Shown here one piece after another: positions 1-11,199 of a stretch of 64,000 nucleotides of DNA; within the stretch, counting starts at the first letter, position 1, and every line of letters starts with the position of its first letter. The notes beneath the pieces were generated by a model that saw only the letters and a list, made by a program, of their open reading frames with translations, did no database searches and had not been told where the DNA came from. The DNA comes from Cricetomys ansorgei (Eukaryota > Chordata > Mammalia > Rodentia > Nesomyidae). Both the position numbers and the translations under genes were made by a program. The DNA is taken from NCBI GenBank assembly GCA_026225945.1, contig JAMJFZ010000856.1, forward strand, positions 62,001-126,000, in the 5' to 3' direction.

Positions 1-319
1 GGGCATTTTCCCAATTTGTCTTTAGATAGTGAGGTGACACTTACAGTTTCAAGATGAAATCCGATACTTTTTTTGTCCTCCTCTTTTTGCTTCTGGGCCA
101 GCTTGTCTGAGATTTCAAAAGATTATTAAATCACAGCACAAATCCTGGCCACATGTTGAGTCATTCTGAAGAGAAAAATAGGATGTGCTATGTTTGGAAT
201 AGATGCACTCTCTGTGACTGGTGACCAAGCCTATACTCACCTGGTCCTAGCAGAGCATTGGCTGTTCTCAGGTCCTCCAGCATTGACTGTTAGTTTGAAA
301 AAGTGCAAGTCAGACTGAC

Positions 320-510
320 TCAGTGGTTAAGAGCCCTGGCTAGTTTTCCACAAGACCTGAGATCAGTTCCCTGTAACCACATTGAGTGGATCACAACTGC
401 CTATATCATCATACCCAGCGTTAGGAAGATCTAACACCTGGCACCCATGGGCACCTGACACCAACATGCACATCCTCACCCCACCCCACTCACATAATTA
501 AAAAATAATG
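320..510 (+). repeat. B2/B3-type SINE, diverged
   Basis: The stretch has the tRNA-derived head of rodent B2/B3 elements (a 'gactcagtggttaagagc' box A region and a 'gatcagttcc' box B region). It is followed by the usual body and an A-rich tail near 500-530. Confidence 0.6.
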
Positions 511-524
511 AAAATAAATCTTAC

Positions 525-650
525 AAAGACATGGTGATACATGGCTGTAATATCAGCTATTCAGGTGGCTGAGGCAGGAGGATGACAGGTTAAAGTCCTG
601 CCATGGCTGCAGAGCTAGTTCAAGGCCAAGGCCAACCTAGTAAACTTAGT
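525..650 (+). repeat. B1-like (proto-B1) SINE
   Basis: It has a diverged 7SL-derived body with the recognisable 'ggctgaggcaggaggatga' core and a following 'ttcaaggccaaggccaacc' block. It is too diverged to assign a subfamily. Confidence 0.5.
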
Positions 651-1599
651 GAAGGGTCAGGGGTGTAGCTTATGGAAGAAATCTTTAGCGAGAAGCCCAG
701 AGAAAAGACATGACACGGGCCCATCCCTTGTGAGATGGCTTTGGTCTCCTTTGCTGCTTGCCTGGCATTCACATCCGCTTTCCAGTCTTCCTTTCCTGCA
801 TGGCTTCATCCTGTGACACTGCCCTTATGACTTCCTCTACTCAAAGCACCTTGATATTGAATTGCTTGTATTGAAGATTTAGGGTGATGGGGGTTTGAGC
901 CTGCTATCAGCAGTATTCTGGCCTAGTGTATTAGACTCCACTGTCACCCAGCACTAACACACCCTCCAGCCCTGGCCCTCTCCATGAGGTCAGCGGATGT
1001 CTATCCTGTTCTGCTCTGCTGGAGGCGCTGCTCTTTCTGCATCCCACTTCTAGGCTTCCGGTACCTTCTGATTTCTTACCCAGAGCCTTTGCCCCTTCCT
1101 GACTCCTCAGGTGCCCCCCTGTCCCCACCCCAGCTCTGTCTCCTGGTTCAAAGACACATCTGATGGGTTGTCTGAATAGCCAGACTAGAGGAAGCAGAAG
1201 TAGAAGCTGGGGTGCCTGGCTTTTTAAAACTTGATTGAAATTTAGATAAAGCTATCCTCCTCATAAGAGTCTCTAAGAAAGGGGGGAACATTGTAGAGAT
1301 TTTTTTTAATTGTTTGTTTTCTTATTTAGTGTGTGTGCGCATGTGTGTGAACTTGTGGGACCTGTTCTCTATTTCTACCTGTGGGTCCCAGAGATCAAAC
1401 TAAGACCGTCAGCCTTAGTGTCAAGCACCTTTTCCCTTCAGATACTCTTGCTAGCTCCAAGACTGATGTTTTCTTGCCTGGGGTGGATCTTGGATTGTTT
1501 GGTTATGTTTATCGCCATCACCACTGCCATTACCACCGATGGTGCACCTCATTCTTCCTTTGTTTCTTATTCCCCTTTCTTTACACATTGAAGAATATC

Positions 1600-1715
1600 A
1601 ACTGGCCAAGCACGGTGGTGCTTGCCTGTAATCCAGGCACTTGGGAGGCTGAGGCAGGAGGATCACTAACTAGTTCAAGGCCAGCCTAGGGTACATACAA
1701 TTTTTTTTTAAAGAT
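1600..1715 (+). repeat. B1-type SINE
   Basis: The order is a 'gtaatccaggcacttggg' block, 'aggctgaggcaggaggatc', 'ttcaaggccagcctaggg', then a T/A-rich tail, as in 7SL-derived rodent B1 or proto-B1. It is 3'-truncated. Confidence 0.65.
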
Positions 1716-1721
1716 GATGAG

Positions 1722-1935
1722 GGCTGAAGGGACGGCTCCGTGGTTAAGAGCAGAGGCTGTTCTTGCAGAGCACCTGGGTTCAATTCCCAGCACCCACGTG
1801 GTGGGTTAAACCGTCTGTGACTCAGATCCCACCCTCCTGGTCTCTGTGGTCACTAGGCACATACGTAGTGCACAGACATAGCTTACAGGCAAAACACCCA
1901 TACACGTAAAATGCGGACTGAAGAAAATTAATGAC
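1722..1935 (+). repeat. B2/B3-type SINE
   Basis: A B2-like head ('ggttaagagcagaggctg', 'gggttcaattcccagcac') is followed by the typical 'cacccacgtggtgg' region and an A-rich tail. Confidence 0.7.
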
Positions 1936-2550
1936 TGAAAAATCATGGAGCCCTGATGCTGTTTGACTCTGAGTGACTCAGCTAAGCAAAGCTCTTCCCC
2001 CGAGAACAGGAAGAGGATGAAGGAAGACTGCAGGTGAGAACTGGAGAGACTCAGCTGCGTGAAGAAGTTAGGCCTTTGAAGAAGGCTTTGCTCTTGTGAG
2101 GTGTCCACAGTAAAGACTCTGGAATCCCATTATGTGGAAGCCAAGTGTTGGGAAAACACGTTCTCTTTTCCACTTTTGGAACCATGAACTAGGGTCAGTA
2201 ATGTTCCCACAGCTCTGATAAGAATGAAGGGAGACTTGTGTATTTAGGATTAGGAGACAACGGCTCTTAGGATCATTCACGTAGCCCAAAATGGCCTGGA
2301 CATCACAGTCTTCCCCCATAGAAACAAGATCGCTTAGAAATGAAGAAGTCAGCATTTGACAGGCTGAGTTTGAGGCCAGCATGGACTACTATTTCAGGCC
2401 CTCCAGGACTACACAGCAAGACCAGGACCCTGTCTAAATAAAGTAAAACAAAACAAAGTCAGTTGGCCCAATGGGACATCCTTCTATTCTGGACTGACTC
2501 CCTAGAGTCTAGAATTAGCTAGGAGTTGGTGAGGGCACTCAGTTTCATTT

Positions 2551-2665
2551 TTTGAGACAGGGTCTTACTATGTAGTCCTGGCTGGTCTAGAACTTGATAC
2601 ATAGACCAGGCTGGCTCAAACTCAACAGATTTGCCTTCCTCTGACTCCGAAGTGTGCCTCCATGT
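2551..2665 (-). repeat. B1-related SINE
   Basis: This is the reverse-oriented 7SL-derived pattern: 'tttttgagacagggtctta', then 'gtagtcctggctggtctag', then 'agaccaggctggctcaaac'. Confidence 0.6.
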
Positions 2666-3207
2666 CCAGTAAGCTGAGGGTACTCTAGTCAGAAGAAGAG
2701 GAGGGAGGAGGGGGAGGGGGAGCTTTGTAGGTGGGGTTTTCAGCAGAGACTGTGGTGATTGAAAGTGATTTGGACAAGTGGAAATGGGAAACCAGAGAAC
2801 TGGTCCTTCTTGAAGAATGACTTAAATCTAACCCTGCAAAAACATCCAGTTCACATTCTAGGCAATGCGAGTCATGTCAGACAGACAGACTGGAGGCTTT
2901 TTCAAAGGCAGGAAGATAGACAACAAAAAATGTGTTAGCTTGCTTGAGTTTGACTCCAGTCTTTGCCATTTATTGACTGAATTACTTTGATCAAGTTATT
3001 TATTTTTAAAGATTGGTTTTAAAAAAATTTAAAATTACATGTATGTATGAGCCTGTGACTCTTAAGTCACAGTGTGCATGTGGAAGTCAGAAGACCGCTT
3101 GCAGGAATTGGTTGTCTCCTACCATGTGGTACTGGGAATTGAACAAAGGGCTTGGCGGTATAGGCTCTTAACCACTGAACCATTTTGTTGGCCCAAGGTT
3201 TGTTTTG

Positions 3208-3234
3208 ATTGTGTTTGTGAATGTATGTCCATGC

Positions 3235-3281
<47 letters not shown>

Positions 3282-3460
3282 AAGAGAGAGAGTGACGGCT
3301 CATTCCTGTGTTTGCATGTGGAGGCAAGAAGAGGACTTTGGAGTTACGGGCATTTGTGAGATGCCTGGTTTGTCACCTGTGTGCTGGGATGGATCCAGAC
3401 TCTAGTCTCATGATTGTCCAGCCAGCACTCTTAGCTGTTAGCCATCTCTACAGCCCCCAG
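3208..3460 (-). repeat. B3-like SINE with an internal (GT)n(GA)n microsatellite
   Basis: The 3' part ends with the reversed SINE head ('gttagccatctctacagccc'). A (GT)n run followed by (GA)n occupies about 3237-3292. A similar reversed SINE body precedes it at about 3000-3200 ('ctcttaaccactgaacca'). The open frames here read into Val-Cys or Arg-Glu runs and are not genes. Confidence 0.6.
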
Positions 3461-3965
3461 GCACGTCACTTAAACTTTCAGTTTCTTCCTTAAAGATGTG
3501 AATAATGTTTCCTGAGAGGTATATGTGATTCACTGAGTTCCTGTAAGTTGCCTAGAGGCCCACTGGCACTCAGGAGCGAGCATCTCATTTTCCCTTGTGT
3601 GCAGTTTGCAAAGAGACATCATTCCAAGTCTTTCAAAACATAGGCGATGAGGCATAGCTTTTCACAGGGCAAAGAGGCCAAGTCTTAGTATTATAGTAGT
3701 AGCCATAATTGTCAGAGCTGAGTCTTGAACCCATGTAATCTGGCTTAAAGTATGTTCTTGATCATTACACTAGACTCAGAATTTACTTCAGGGGGTGAGT
3801 TAAAAATGTCCTTGTGGTACCAAGGAAAGAAAACCTGCACTTGAACAAGGCTTACTTGCTTGGATTCTAAATGTCTGAGAAGACTCATTTGGGCTAAGTG
3901 CCAAAATGACTTGGGAGTTCCTGCAGTCATTTCTACCTCTAAAGGACTTGGACTTGCTTGTCGAA

Positions 3966-4075
3966 TTTGTTTTTGAGACAGGGTCTTATTCTGTAGTCCA
4001 GGCTGCCCCCAGACTCATGATGATCCTCCTTCTTCAGCCTTCTGAGTGCTGGGATTGGTGGTATGAGTCACCTTC
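3966..4075 (-). repeat. Proto-B1 SINE
   Basis: Reverse-oriented B1-like text: 'ttttgagacagggtcttat', 'gtagtccaggctgccccc', 'gagtgctgggattggtgg'. Confidence 0.6.
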
Positions 4076-4076
4076 T

Positions 4077-4415
4077 GTCTTAGTTAGGATTTTATTGCTG
4101 TGAAGAGACACCATGACCATGGCAGCTCTTATAAAGGAAAGCATTTAATTGGAACTGGCTTACAGTTCAGAGGTTTATTCCATTGTCAGCATGGCAGCAG
4201 GAAGGCGGACAAGGTGCTGGAGAGGGAACCTACGTTTGGATCGGCAGGCAACAGGAAGAGTGTCCCACTAGACCTGGCTTGAGCATCTGAAACCTCGTAG
4301 CCCTTTCCTATTTTCCTCCAATAAAGCCACACTTGCTCCAACAAGGCCACACCTCTTAATAGTGCCACTCTGTATGAGCCAATGGGGACCATTTTTATTC
4401 AAATTACCACACACC
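4077..4415 (+). repeat. Rodent interspersed repeat of the 'ttagttagg' family
   Basis: It begins with a 'cttagttaggattttattgc' block followed by 'tgaagagacaccatgacc'. It ends with 'ccacacctcttaatagtgcc' and a 'ttcaaattaccacaca' tail. Related sequence recurs in this window near 14169, 32090 (same strand), 33265 and 33640 (opposite strand). I recognise it as a common rodent dispersed repeat but cannot give its class with certainty. Confidence 0.65.
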
Positions 4416-5317
4416 CCATGGCCAGTGTGTGTGCACACATGCATGTGTGCGTGCGTGTGTGATTCATATGTGGGCTCATCGGTGCAGATTCATGAAGTTG
4501 TCATTAGGAGTCTTCCTTGATCTCTAGCCATATTGAGGCAGGTCTCTTAGTTGAACCCAGAGCTTTCTGATGGGGGCTAGTCTAGACAATTGCCTTGTCT
4601 CTCTGCTTTCTGAGCTCTAGAATTGCAGGCTGGCTACCACATCCACTCGATTGTGTGGGTTCTTGGGATCTGAACTCTGATTCTCACACTTGAATGGCAA
4701 GCGCTTTATCCACTAAGCCTTTGATGAAAAGGGTTTCGTGTAGCTGCTCATGGATCTCCTACATCCACCTTCCAAGCTGGGACTACAGGTGTGCACCACC
4801 ATGCCTGGCATATATAGTCCTGGGAGATACAGAACTCAGGTCTTTACATGCCAGGCAAGCACTCTGCCAATGGAGCTGTATCCTCAGTGCTTGACATGCA
4901 TTTCACAGGTGTGGTCCACCTTGTTTTGTGAGGCAGAATCTCTCCTAGGACCTGGGGCTGGCTCAATAAACTAACCTGGCTGGACAGCAAGCTCTAGGGA
5001 CCGCCAGTCTTCTGTCTCGGAGAAGTTTATGGATGATCAGGTAGGTGCAGGTTAGAACTGTCATCAGTATTTGCAGAAGGGATGCTCTAAGAGGAGCCTG
5101 GTTTCTTTTTGTTCCTTCCACATTTCACTGGGCACTTAAACGGTGTGCAGCTTTGGGGACGAATTGGTTTCTTGCCAAGGTCTTTCCTTGGGGGCACTGA
5201 ATGGGCACAGAATGTGTTTGTCTTTAGTGACCCAGCTGTGCATCATGGGAAGTTGCCGCATGGTGGACATTTGACTAGTTTGTCTTTGAATCCACTTTTC
5301 TCTGACTTGGCCAGAAT

Positions 5318-5410
5318 AAAAGGACAGAGACAGAGAGACACACAGAGAAAGAGACAGAGAGACACATAACCAGAGAGACAGATACACACACACATACACA
5401 GAGACAGGCA

Positions 5411-5450
<40 letters not shown>

Positions 5451-5462
5451 GACAGACAGAAG
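5318..5462. repeat. (CAGAGA)n/(CA)n/(CAGA)n low-complexity tract
   Basis: An imperfect purine-rich repeat of cagaga and cacaga units passes into a (CA) run at about 5414-5444 and ends in (CAGA) units. Confidence 0.9.
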
Positions 5463-6984
5463 GTAGCCGTATGTGTGTCCAGTCTTTGGAATTTGGATCA
5501 GCTTTGTAATTTATCGAAACACGTTGCCATAAGCTTTTTAATGAACACTTTTTCTTCTAAGTAACCTGGCCAGGGCAGGGCAAGTTCTTGGGGTGACCTG
5601 TCTTGTGACTAGGTGCTCTGTTCTAGAGTGCTTTTTATTTGTGGTGGGTGGAGGTTGAGAGATGCGTTGTTGTGGGCATGTTGCCTGTCATTCTTCAGAG
5701 GGAGGCCACAAGTGCCTGAAATAGTTGGGAAGTACGCTCCACTTGGACCCTTCTCTGTTACATACTGGAGTGAGTGTGCTGGAATCCTCCACGGGGTTAT
5801 TTTAAGCTCGATTTGGATCAAGCCAAGGTACTCTCAAGGGACAGATGAAGGACTCCTTCCTTCCCTTCTGCTTCTCGCATCAGGCCTGTGTCTTATGCTT
5901 GGGGCTCTCACAGCCTCCTTTGCTCGCACCATGCAACCCCATTCCAGCGTCATATTGCCCTGCTCTGAGACCTACAGCTACTTAGTTGAATGCTCTGTCA
6001 TGCCATCATGAAGTTCGTTTTCCACGGAGGGCCCTACCCACACTTTGAGTTTGCACCAGACCCCTCAATAGAAGTAGCTGCTCTTGGGTCTGCTGTAAAC
6101 GTCCTTCACCACCATAGGTAGCCCCGTATCTTAACTGGTAAGCTTCTGTGTGTATGCTGAGTGCCCCAGCAACTGCAGTGTGCTGCCTACGGGCCTTCTC
6201 GTTACCTCCCTCCTGCTTGGGATGGACCAATGGCTGGGAGTGTAAGATGCTCAGTGATAGTGCACTTGCGGCCTTTTGTGAGGCTCTGGGTCCACCCTCA
6301 GTGCTGTGAGTATCAACACACCTGTCCGTCCTCGGGCAGCCACTTGTTCTAGTCATTCTCGTGTTTCAGTCCTCTGAACAAGACTGGCCTACAATTCCTT
6401 CCATAGCCAAGAATGACCTTGAACTTCTCATCATCCATTCTACCCTCTAAGTGCTGGGATTCCTGCTTGCACCACCACACCTGGTTTTATGCCCTGCGGT
6501 GATAGAATCCAGGGCCGTGTGCATGACAAGCGAACATGCTGCCAACAGAGCACACCCCATCCCTAGCACCCTTCCCCCTTTTCACCCCTTTCTCCTCCTC
6601 TTCCTTGATACTATCTCCCTGGCCTTGAACTCATGATACTCCTGCCTCAGCATTGCCTCTGGGATAATAATAGCTCTGTTTCATTAGAGTAAAATTTACT
6701 TTCCCCAATCCCCAGGGTTTTCGCTCATTCGTACATACACCGAATTTTTTATGAGGTGTGAGTACCTGTCAGTCACTGACAACACAGCATAGACCTGAGT
6801 CTCAGTCTGCCCTTGTCTGCTCCTCCCATCCCTCTCTTTCCAGACTCTTTCTCTCCCCCTCTCTCCTTCTCTCTGTGTTTGTGTGCATTTGAGTGTATAA
6901 ATAGAGTCAGAAAGGACAGTTTGGAGGGAGTTGTGACTTGGGATTGCTAATGGGTGTAGAACTTCTTTCTGTGTTTTTATTTTA

Positions 6985-7130
6985 TTTTTGGTATTTTGTG
7001 ACACAGAGGTTTTCTCTTTGTAGCCCTGGCTGTCCTGGAACTTCTCTGTAGACGCTGGCTTGAACTCAGAGATCACCTGCCTCTGCCTCCAAGTGCTGGG
7101 ATTAAAGGCGTGTGCCATCACTGCCCTGCC
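6985..7130 (-). repeat. B1 SINE
   Basis: A near full-length reverse B1: 'gtagccctggctgtcctgg', 'gaactcagagatcacctgcc', 'agtgctgggattaaaggcg'. It is followed by an L1-3'UTR-like AT/C-rich stretch to about 7215. Confidence 0.85.
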
Positions 7131-7214
7131 TGTGTTTTTATTTTTAATTAAAATATTAATTTCACCATTTATCCCATTCCCCTCCCACCTCTAATCCCCG
7201 ACTCCTCCACCCCC

Positions 7215-7380
7215 AATTCATGGGCTCTTTTTCTCTTTGTTTTTTTCTGCATGCCAGAAGAGGGCATCAGAACCCATTACAGATGGCTGTGAGCCACCAT
7301 ATAATTGCTGGGAATTGAACTCAGTACCTTGGAAGAGAAGCCAGTGTTCTTGACCTCTGAGCCATCTCTCCAACCCCTTT
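7215..7380 (-). repeat. B2 SINE
   Basis: Reverse B2: 'gccagaagagggcatcag', 'gctgggaattgaactcag', then 'gagccatctctccaacccc' at the element head. Confidence 0.85.
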
Positions 7381-7409
7381 TTCTTTATTATTACACACAC
7401 GTGCACACA

Positions 7410-7565
7410 AATATATAGTCAGGCTTGGTGGTATACTCAGGAGGCAGAGGCAAGACAGATCTCTTGAGTTTCATTTGAAGCCAGCCTGGTCTAGTAGCAA
7501 GTTACAGGATAGCCAGGGCCGCACTGAGAGACCCTGTCTCGTAAAAAAAAAAAAAAAAAAAAAAG
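7410..7565 (+). repeat. B1 SINE with poly(A) tail
   Basis: The body shows 'gaggcagaggcaagacag', 'gaagccagcctggtctag' and 'agagaccctgtctcg', and ends in an A run at about 7543-7564. Confidence 0.8.
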
Positions 7566-7609
7566 TGAATATATAAATACAACCCACTGAGTCCATTTCA
7601 ATGTTGCTT

Positions 7610-8040
7610 GTATGCATTTACTTTTAGAGCTCTCCACTTGGTAGTGGATTGATAATTAGAGGGACTCATCCTTGGGGAAAGACTAATTCTTCTCCTCTCA
7701 GCAGCCATTATTGTCCGTAACTCTTCATCTTCTGGGCTGCATAAGATTTCTCCCATCTGTGTTATGTCAACTGGGATATCACTGTTCAGGTCTCCTTCAG
7801 GTAGACACATTGATGAGATTTCATGGGTGTGGCTTCTTTGACATAATTTTTCAGCCAACTTCTGGTCCTTTTCCCTCTTCCAAGTTGTTGCGAGCATTGG
7901 TGTAGGGGTTGTGTTGTAGAAGTATCAACTGGGGAGCGTAGCCCACATGGACCTGTGTTTTTAGTCACCTTACAATAGTAGGGATTGAGTGACATGGAGA
8001 TTTTCACAGCCTGTGGTTCACTGCTTCACTTGGGGGATAT
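7610..8040. repeat. Old rodent repeat, class uncertain
   Basis: The wording of this stretch ('gagggactcatccttgggg', 'agatttcatgggtgtggct') resembles a widely dispersed rodent sequence I associate with LINE 3' ends, but I cannot name it. The short open frames on both strands have no recognisable protein. Confidence 0.35.
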
Positions 8041-8142
8041 AATCTAGCTGGGGAAGCAACACAAATTCAAGAGGAGAATGGGGCCAAAATACTTGTCAGG
8101 TCCTTTCCACCTAGTAATATTCTTAGATAGTTTACCTCCTCA

Positions 8143-8336
8143 TCCATTGATCCATCCACCCACCCACCCATCCATCCACCCATTCATCATCCACCCACCC
8201 ACTCACCCACCCATTCATTCATCCACCTACCTACCTACCCACCCATTCATCTACCACCCACCTATTCATCCATCCATCCATCCATCCATCCATCCATCCA
8301 TTCATCCATTCATCCATTCATCCACCTACCTGCCTA
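8143..8336. repeat. (CATC)n/(CACC)n tetranucleotide tract
   Basis: About 190 bp of imperfect cat-c/cac-c/cta-c units, with a purer (CCAT) core near 8268-8300. The plus-strand open frame that reads into Pro-Ile-His repeats is an artefact of it. Confidence 0.92.
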
Positions 8337-8420
8337 CCTTAGGGTGCAGGCATGAATGGAGGAAGGTAAGAGGACAATTTGCTAGAGTCTTTCTCCCTAC
8401 CACATAGATCCTGGCATTTT

Positions 8421-8753
8421 TGTAGTAGTATGTTTACAGGGCAGCTCACCAAGGAAGACAAGGAGGTATATTTCATAATTGAAGCCCTGCCAGACCTCTG
8501 CAGAGAGAATCACTATCATGGCCAGTGCCATACTCACAGTGGAACCCTGAGCATCTCAGCTCAGATGCTTTATTGATTCAGAACTTATCAGGTATTCTAC
8601 TGATAGCACATGCAGATCATTAGCAATTAAACATCCCCCACAGAAACCCAACACCTGCAGAAAATACAAAGTGCCAAGACGTAGGCTAGCTCCTCACCCC
8701 AAAGTGCACAAAACAATTATTTTGTACATAACTAAAAATAAACTTCCACAACA
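8421..8753 (-). mobile_element. 3' LTR of the family A provirus
   Basis: The 333-bp LTR starts (minus strand) with TGTTGTGGAAG and ends in CTACA. It carries an AATAAA on the minus strand (8569-8574 on the plus strand reads tttatt), the expected polyadenylation signal of the R region. It is directly preceded on the minus strand by the polypurine tract. Confidence 0.85.
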
Positions 8754-8766
8754 TTTCCTCTTTTCT
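8754..8766 (-). promoter_or_regulatory. Polypurine tract next to the 3' LTR
   Basis: Thirteen purines in a row on the minus strand (AGAAAAGAGGAAA) abut the LTR's TGTTG start, where plus-strand DNA priming occurs in LTR retroelements. Confidence 0.8.
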
Positions 8767-10133
8767 ATATAAAAAAATTGCTTTACCTTTACAACACAAT
8801 TTAACACTAGACCAGCAAAACTATTTATAAGAGTTGTTAATGCACAGGACCAAGTGAAACCAAACATCTATCAAGATTTTCACAATGTCTTTGGACAGCA
8901 GAGAAACATTATTAATGTCCAGTTATCTGGAATTCACTCATGATCTTCTGGGCTCCTCCAAAGGGCTTGGATCACTTCTCTGGCTCTGTCCTGCATCACG
9001 CACAGCTTGTCCTCCAGGCTCTGGCTGACTCTCAAGCTACTGCTGTTCTTGGTGGTCATCCCATGATACTGGCATCTCCATAACTGCTGGGGTCCCTTGC
9101 TGCAATTGGGCTGCACTTTCACCAATAGCCTCTCATAGGCTCTCTTCATGCTGCCAAGCCTAACTTCTTTACATGACCTTTCATCTGGGCCTTCAACTAC
9201 TACCAAGGCTGCACCTTCACCAGTGGCCTCTCCTGGCCTCTTATAGTGTGCCAAGCCTCAGATGCTCTCCAAAGACCCCTTCATGCCTTCAAAACCAGCA
9301 CCAGCTGGTTTAACAGTACCACGTTTGGCTGCCATCACGAGACAAAAACTTAGCCAGTTCTGGAAGACACTTTCTGTGTGTTGACCCTTAGGAAACACAT
9401 TCCAGATTTTAAGATAGAGTCTGGTTTACAGAAAAAAATAGCAGGTAACCTTGTGTGCAGAAAGGTTTCCCTCCTGGATGGAGTTCTCATCACTATAGCA
9501 GACGTGTCTTGTCAAGAGCACCTCATAGGTTTGTGGACTACTTGTCTTTTTCTTAGTCGGGTTTGCAGGAAGAAAAAAAAAGCATAGTCAGTTTAACTAA
9601 GTGGCTTTTTTTACTCCAAGCCCCTGCTTCCACAACAGCAGGGGTCCTGGGCCAGTGGAAAGAATCTCTGGTTTAAAGATTCTGGCAGTTTGGTGTTCTC
9701 TCTCACACTGCTATGAGGAAACATATACCCTTCTTCATAGACCTCAAACACAACATCTTGGGCTTCACACACACACACAACACAGCTATCAGAAAACTCA
9801 GTCTGTGAAACAGCAGGCCACCACCAGCAGCAGGAGGGAGTGTTATCTCCATGATTAGGAAACCTTGCTTTTTCCTGCTCCCAGCTGAATTCTTTATCTC
9901 TAACTGCCTCCATTCTGTGGCTCTCACCTCGGAGCTTTTTTCCTCATTTATTTATTAATTTCACAGCCTTTTCTCTTCACAGAGACTTATTTCCTTTCTC
10001 TCTCTCCTCTTCCTTCAGGAGCCTTCAATTAATACCATAATCTATCCTCTGGTAGCTTCCCTGAGCATACTTTACCCAACTCTGAGGTCTGGAGTTTCTT
10101 TCTCTTCTTCCTTGTCTCCACGTTGGATGTCCT

Positions 10134-10152
10134 GCCCCACGTTGGTGAGCCA
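10134..10152 (-). promoter_or_regulatory. tRNA primer-binding-site-like sequence (Lys type)
   Basis: The minus strand reads TGGCTCACCAACGTGGGGC two bases inside the 5' LTR. It differs by a few bases and one extra base from the complement of the 3' end of tRNA-Lys(1,2), which many class II retroelements use. The position and the strong 3' half support the call. Confidence 0.7.
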
Positions 10153-10154
10153 TT

Positions 10155-10403
10155 TGTAGTTGAACGCTGCTGCTGGGTCGGCTCACCAAGAAGACACAGA
10201 GGCATTCTCATACGTGCAAACTCTGACAGACCTCAGTAGAGGGAACCACCATCATGGCCAGTGCTATATTCACAGAAATTCAACACCTGCAAACAATAAA
10301 AACAAAAACAAAAAACACCAAGACCTAGGCTAGCCTCTCACTCAACATTTTATAAACATTTATAGAACATTTTATACATAATGAAAAATAAATTTCCACA
10401 ACA
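10155..10403 (-). mobile_element. 5' LTR of the family A provirus, internally deleted
   Basis: The ends match the 3' LTR (minus strand TGTTGTGGAAA at one end, CTACA at the other). A block of roughly 100 bp that contains the AATAAA in the 3' LTR is missing, and a short A-rich insertion lies near 10290-10310. Confidence 0.8.
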
Positions 10404-10804
10404 CATTTTGAACTCCGGATAGTTGGTCTTGGCGGCAGGCACATTTACCCACTGAAACACCTCACTCACCTGCTTGGTTTTGTGTGTTTGTAAGAACTTA
10501 ACTAGCCTGCGTGAATGGGCTCTTAATAGTTCATTATCACATCCCTGGTCACAGAGGACTTCATTTTTGTAGAAAATGTTTAGTTCTTAGAAAACTAAGA
10601 ACTTTTAGTTGTAGTAGGTTCTAGCCCAGTCTTTTTATGCCTATCTCTAGTGTGACAGTTTCCACATCATATCCTTTTATGAATTGGGCAGTTCACTAAT
10701 AATGCCGAATTGCTATACAGCGGTGTCGCTGGTGCCGTCTGCTAACGTTTAGGCTCAGGAAAGGACCCCTCCCCCCTTAAAGTCTTAATCCTTCTATGTG
10801 GTAT

Positions 10805-10935
10805 CTTTTTTGAGATAGGCTCAAACAATGTGGCACGAGTGGCCTGGAATTTGCTTTGTGGACCGGGCCAGCCTCGTTCCCAGAGATCCACTTATCTCCC
10901 CAGTCTGTAATTAGAGACATGTGCCACGACATGCA
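10805..10935 (-). repeat. Diverged B1-like SINE
   Basis: A reverse B1 pattern is just discernible: 'ttttttgagataggctcaa', 'gaccgggccagcctcgttc', then a lower-case-quality 'gtgccacgacatgcaac' head. Confidence 0.45.
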
Positions 10936-11165
10936 ACTTCATATGGTCTTCCTTTGAGGATCAGTGGAATGATTTCCCTCTAGCCTCCCAGGGAATGGCT
11001 GAGCTGTCTCCAGTCCTCCTGCACTGTGTGATGAATACCTGTCCTTGTTAGGGTACCTTGTTGGGCGTGGTGCCCAGGCTGTGCTCGCCTCCGGTGCTTC
11101 TTTCCCAGCCTTTTTTCTCACTTCCCTCTGTACTGTTTTTTAACCCTGGCCATTCTTTTTCTTGT

Positions 11166-11198
<33 letters not shown>
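11166..11198. repeat. (TCA)n trinucleotide microsatellite
   Basis: About eleven TCA units. They produce a false poly-His open frame on the plus strand. Confidence 0.93.

Positions 11199-11199
<1 letters not shown>

Larger units (their letters stand above)
8421..10403 (-). mobile_element. Non-autonomous LTR provirus, family A (class II-like)
   Basis: Read on the minus strand the parts are: a 5' LTR (10155-10403), a primer-binding-site-like sequence just inside it, about 1.38 kb of internal DNA, a purine tract (8754-8766), and a 3' LTR (8421-8753). The element is flanked by the direct repeat 'catttt' at 8415-8420 and 10404-10409, which is a 6-bp duplication as usual for class II (ERVK-type) integration. 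No gag, protease, reverse transcriptase, integrase or envelope reading frame is recognisable. The internal minus-strand ORFs (9254-8934 and 9913-9611, about 100 codons each) have no motif I know. I therefore infer a non-autonomous or internally deleted element that relied on enzymes from elsewhere. The 5' LTR is about 84 bp shorter than the 3' LTR, so it has lost sequence since integration or the copy is recombinant. Confidence 0.85.

Noticed and set aside
8078..8407. 109-codon plus-strand open frame rich in Pro, His, Ile
   Set aside because: It is a translation of the (CATC)n tract.
8934..9254. 106-codon minus-strand frame inside the LTR provirus as a gag-like gene
   Set aside because: No zinc knuckle, no capsid or other retroviral motif visible. 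Kept only as part of the element.
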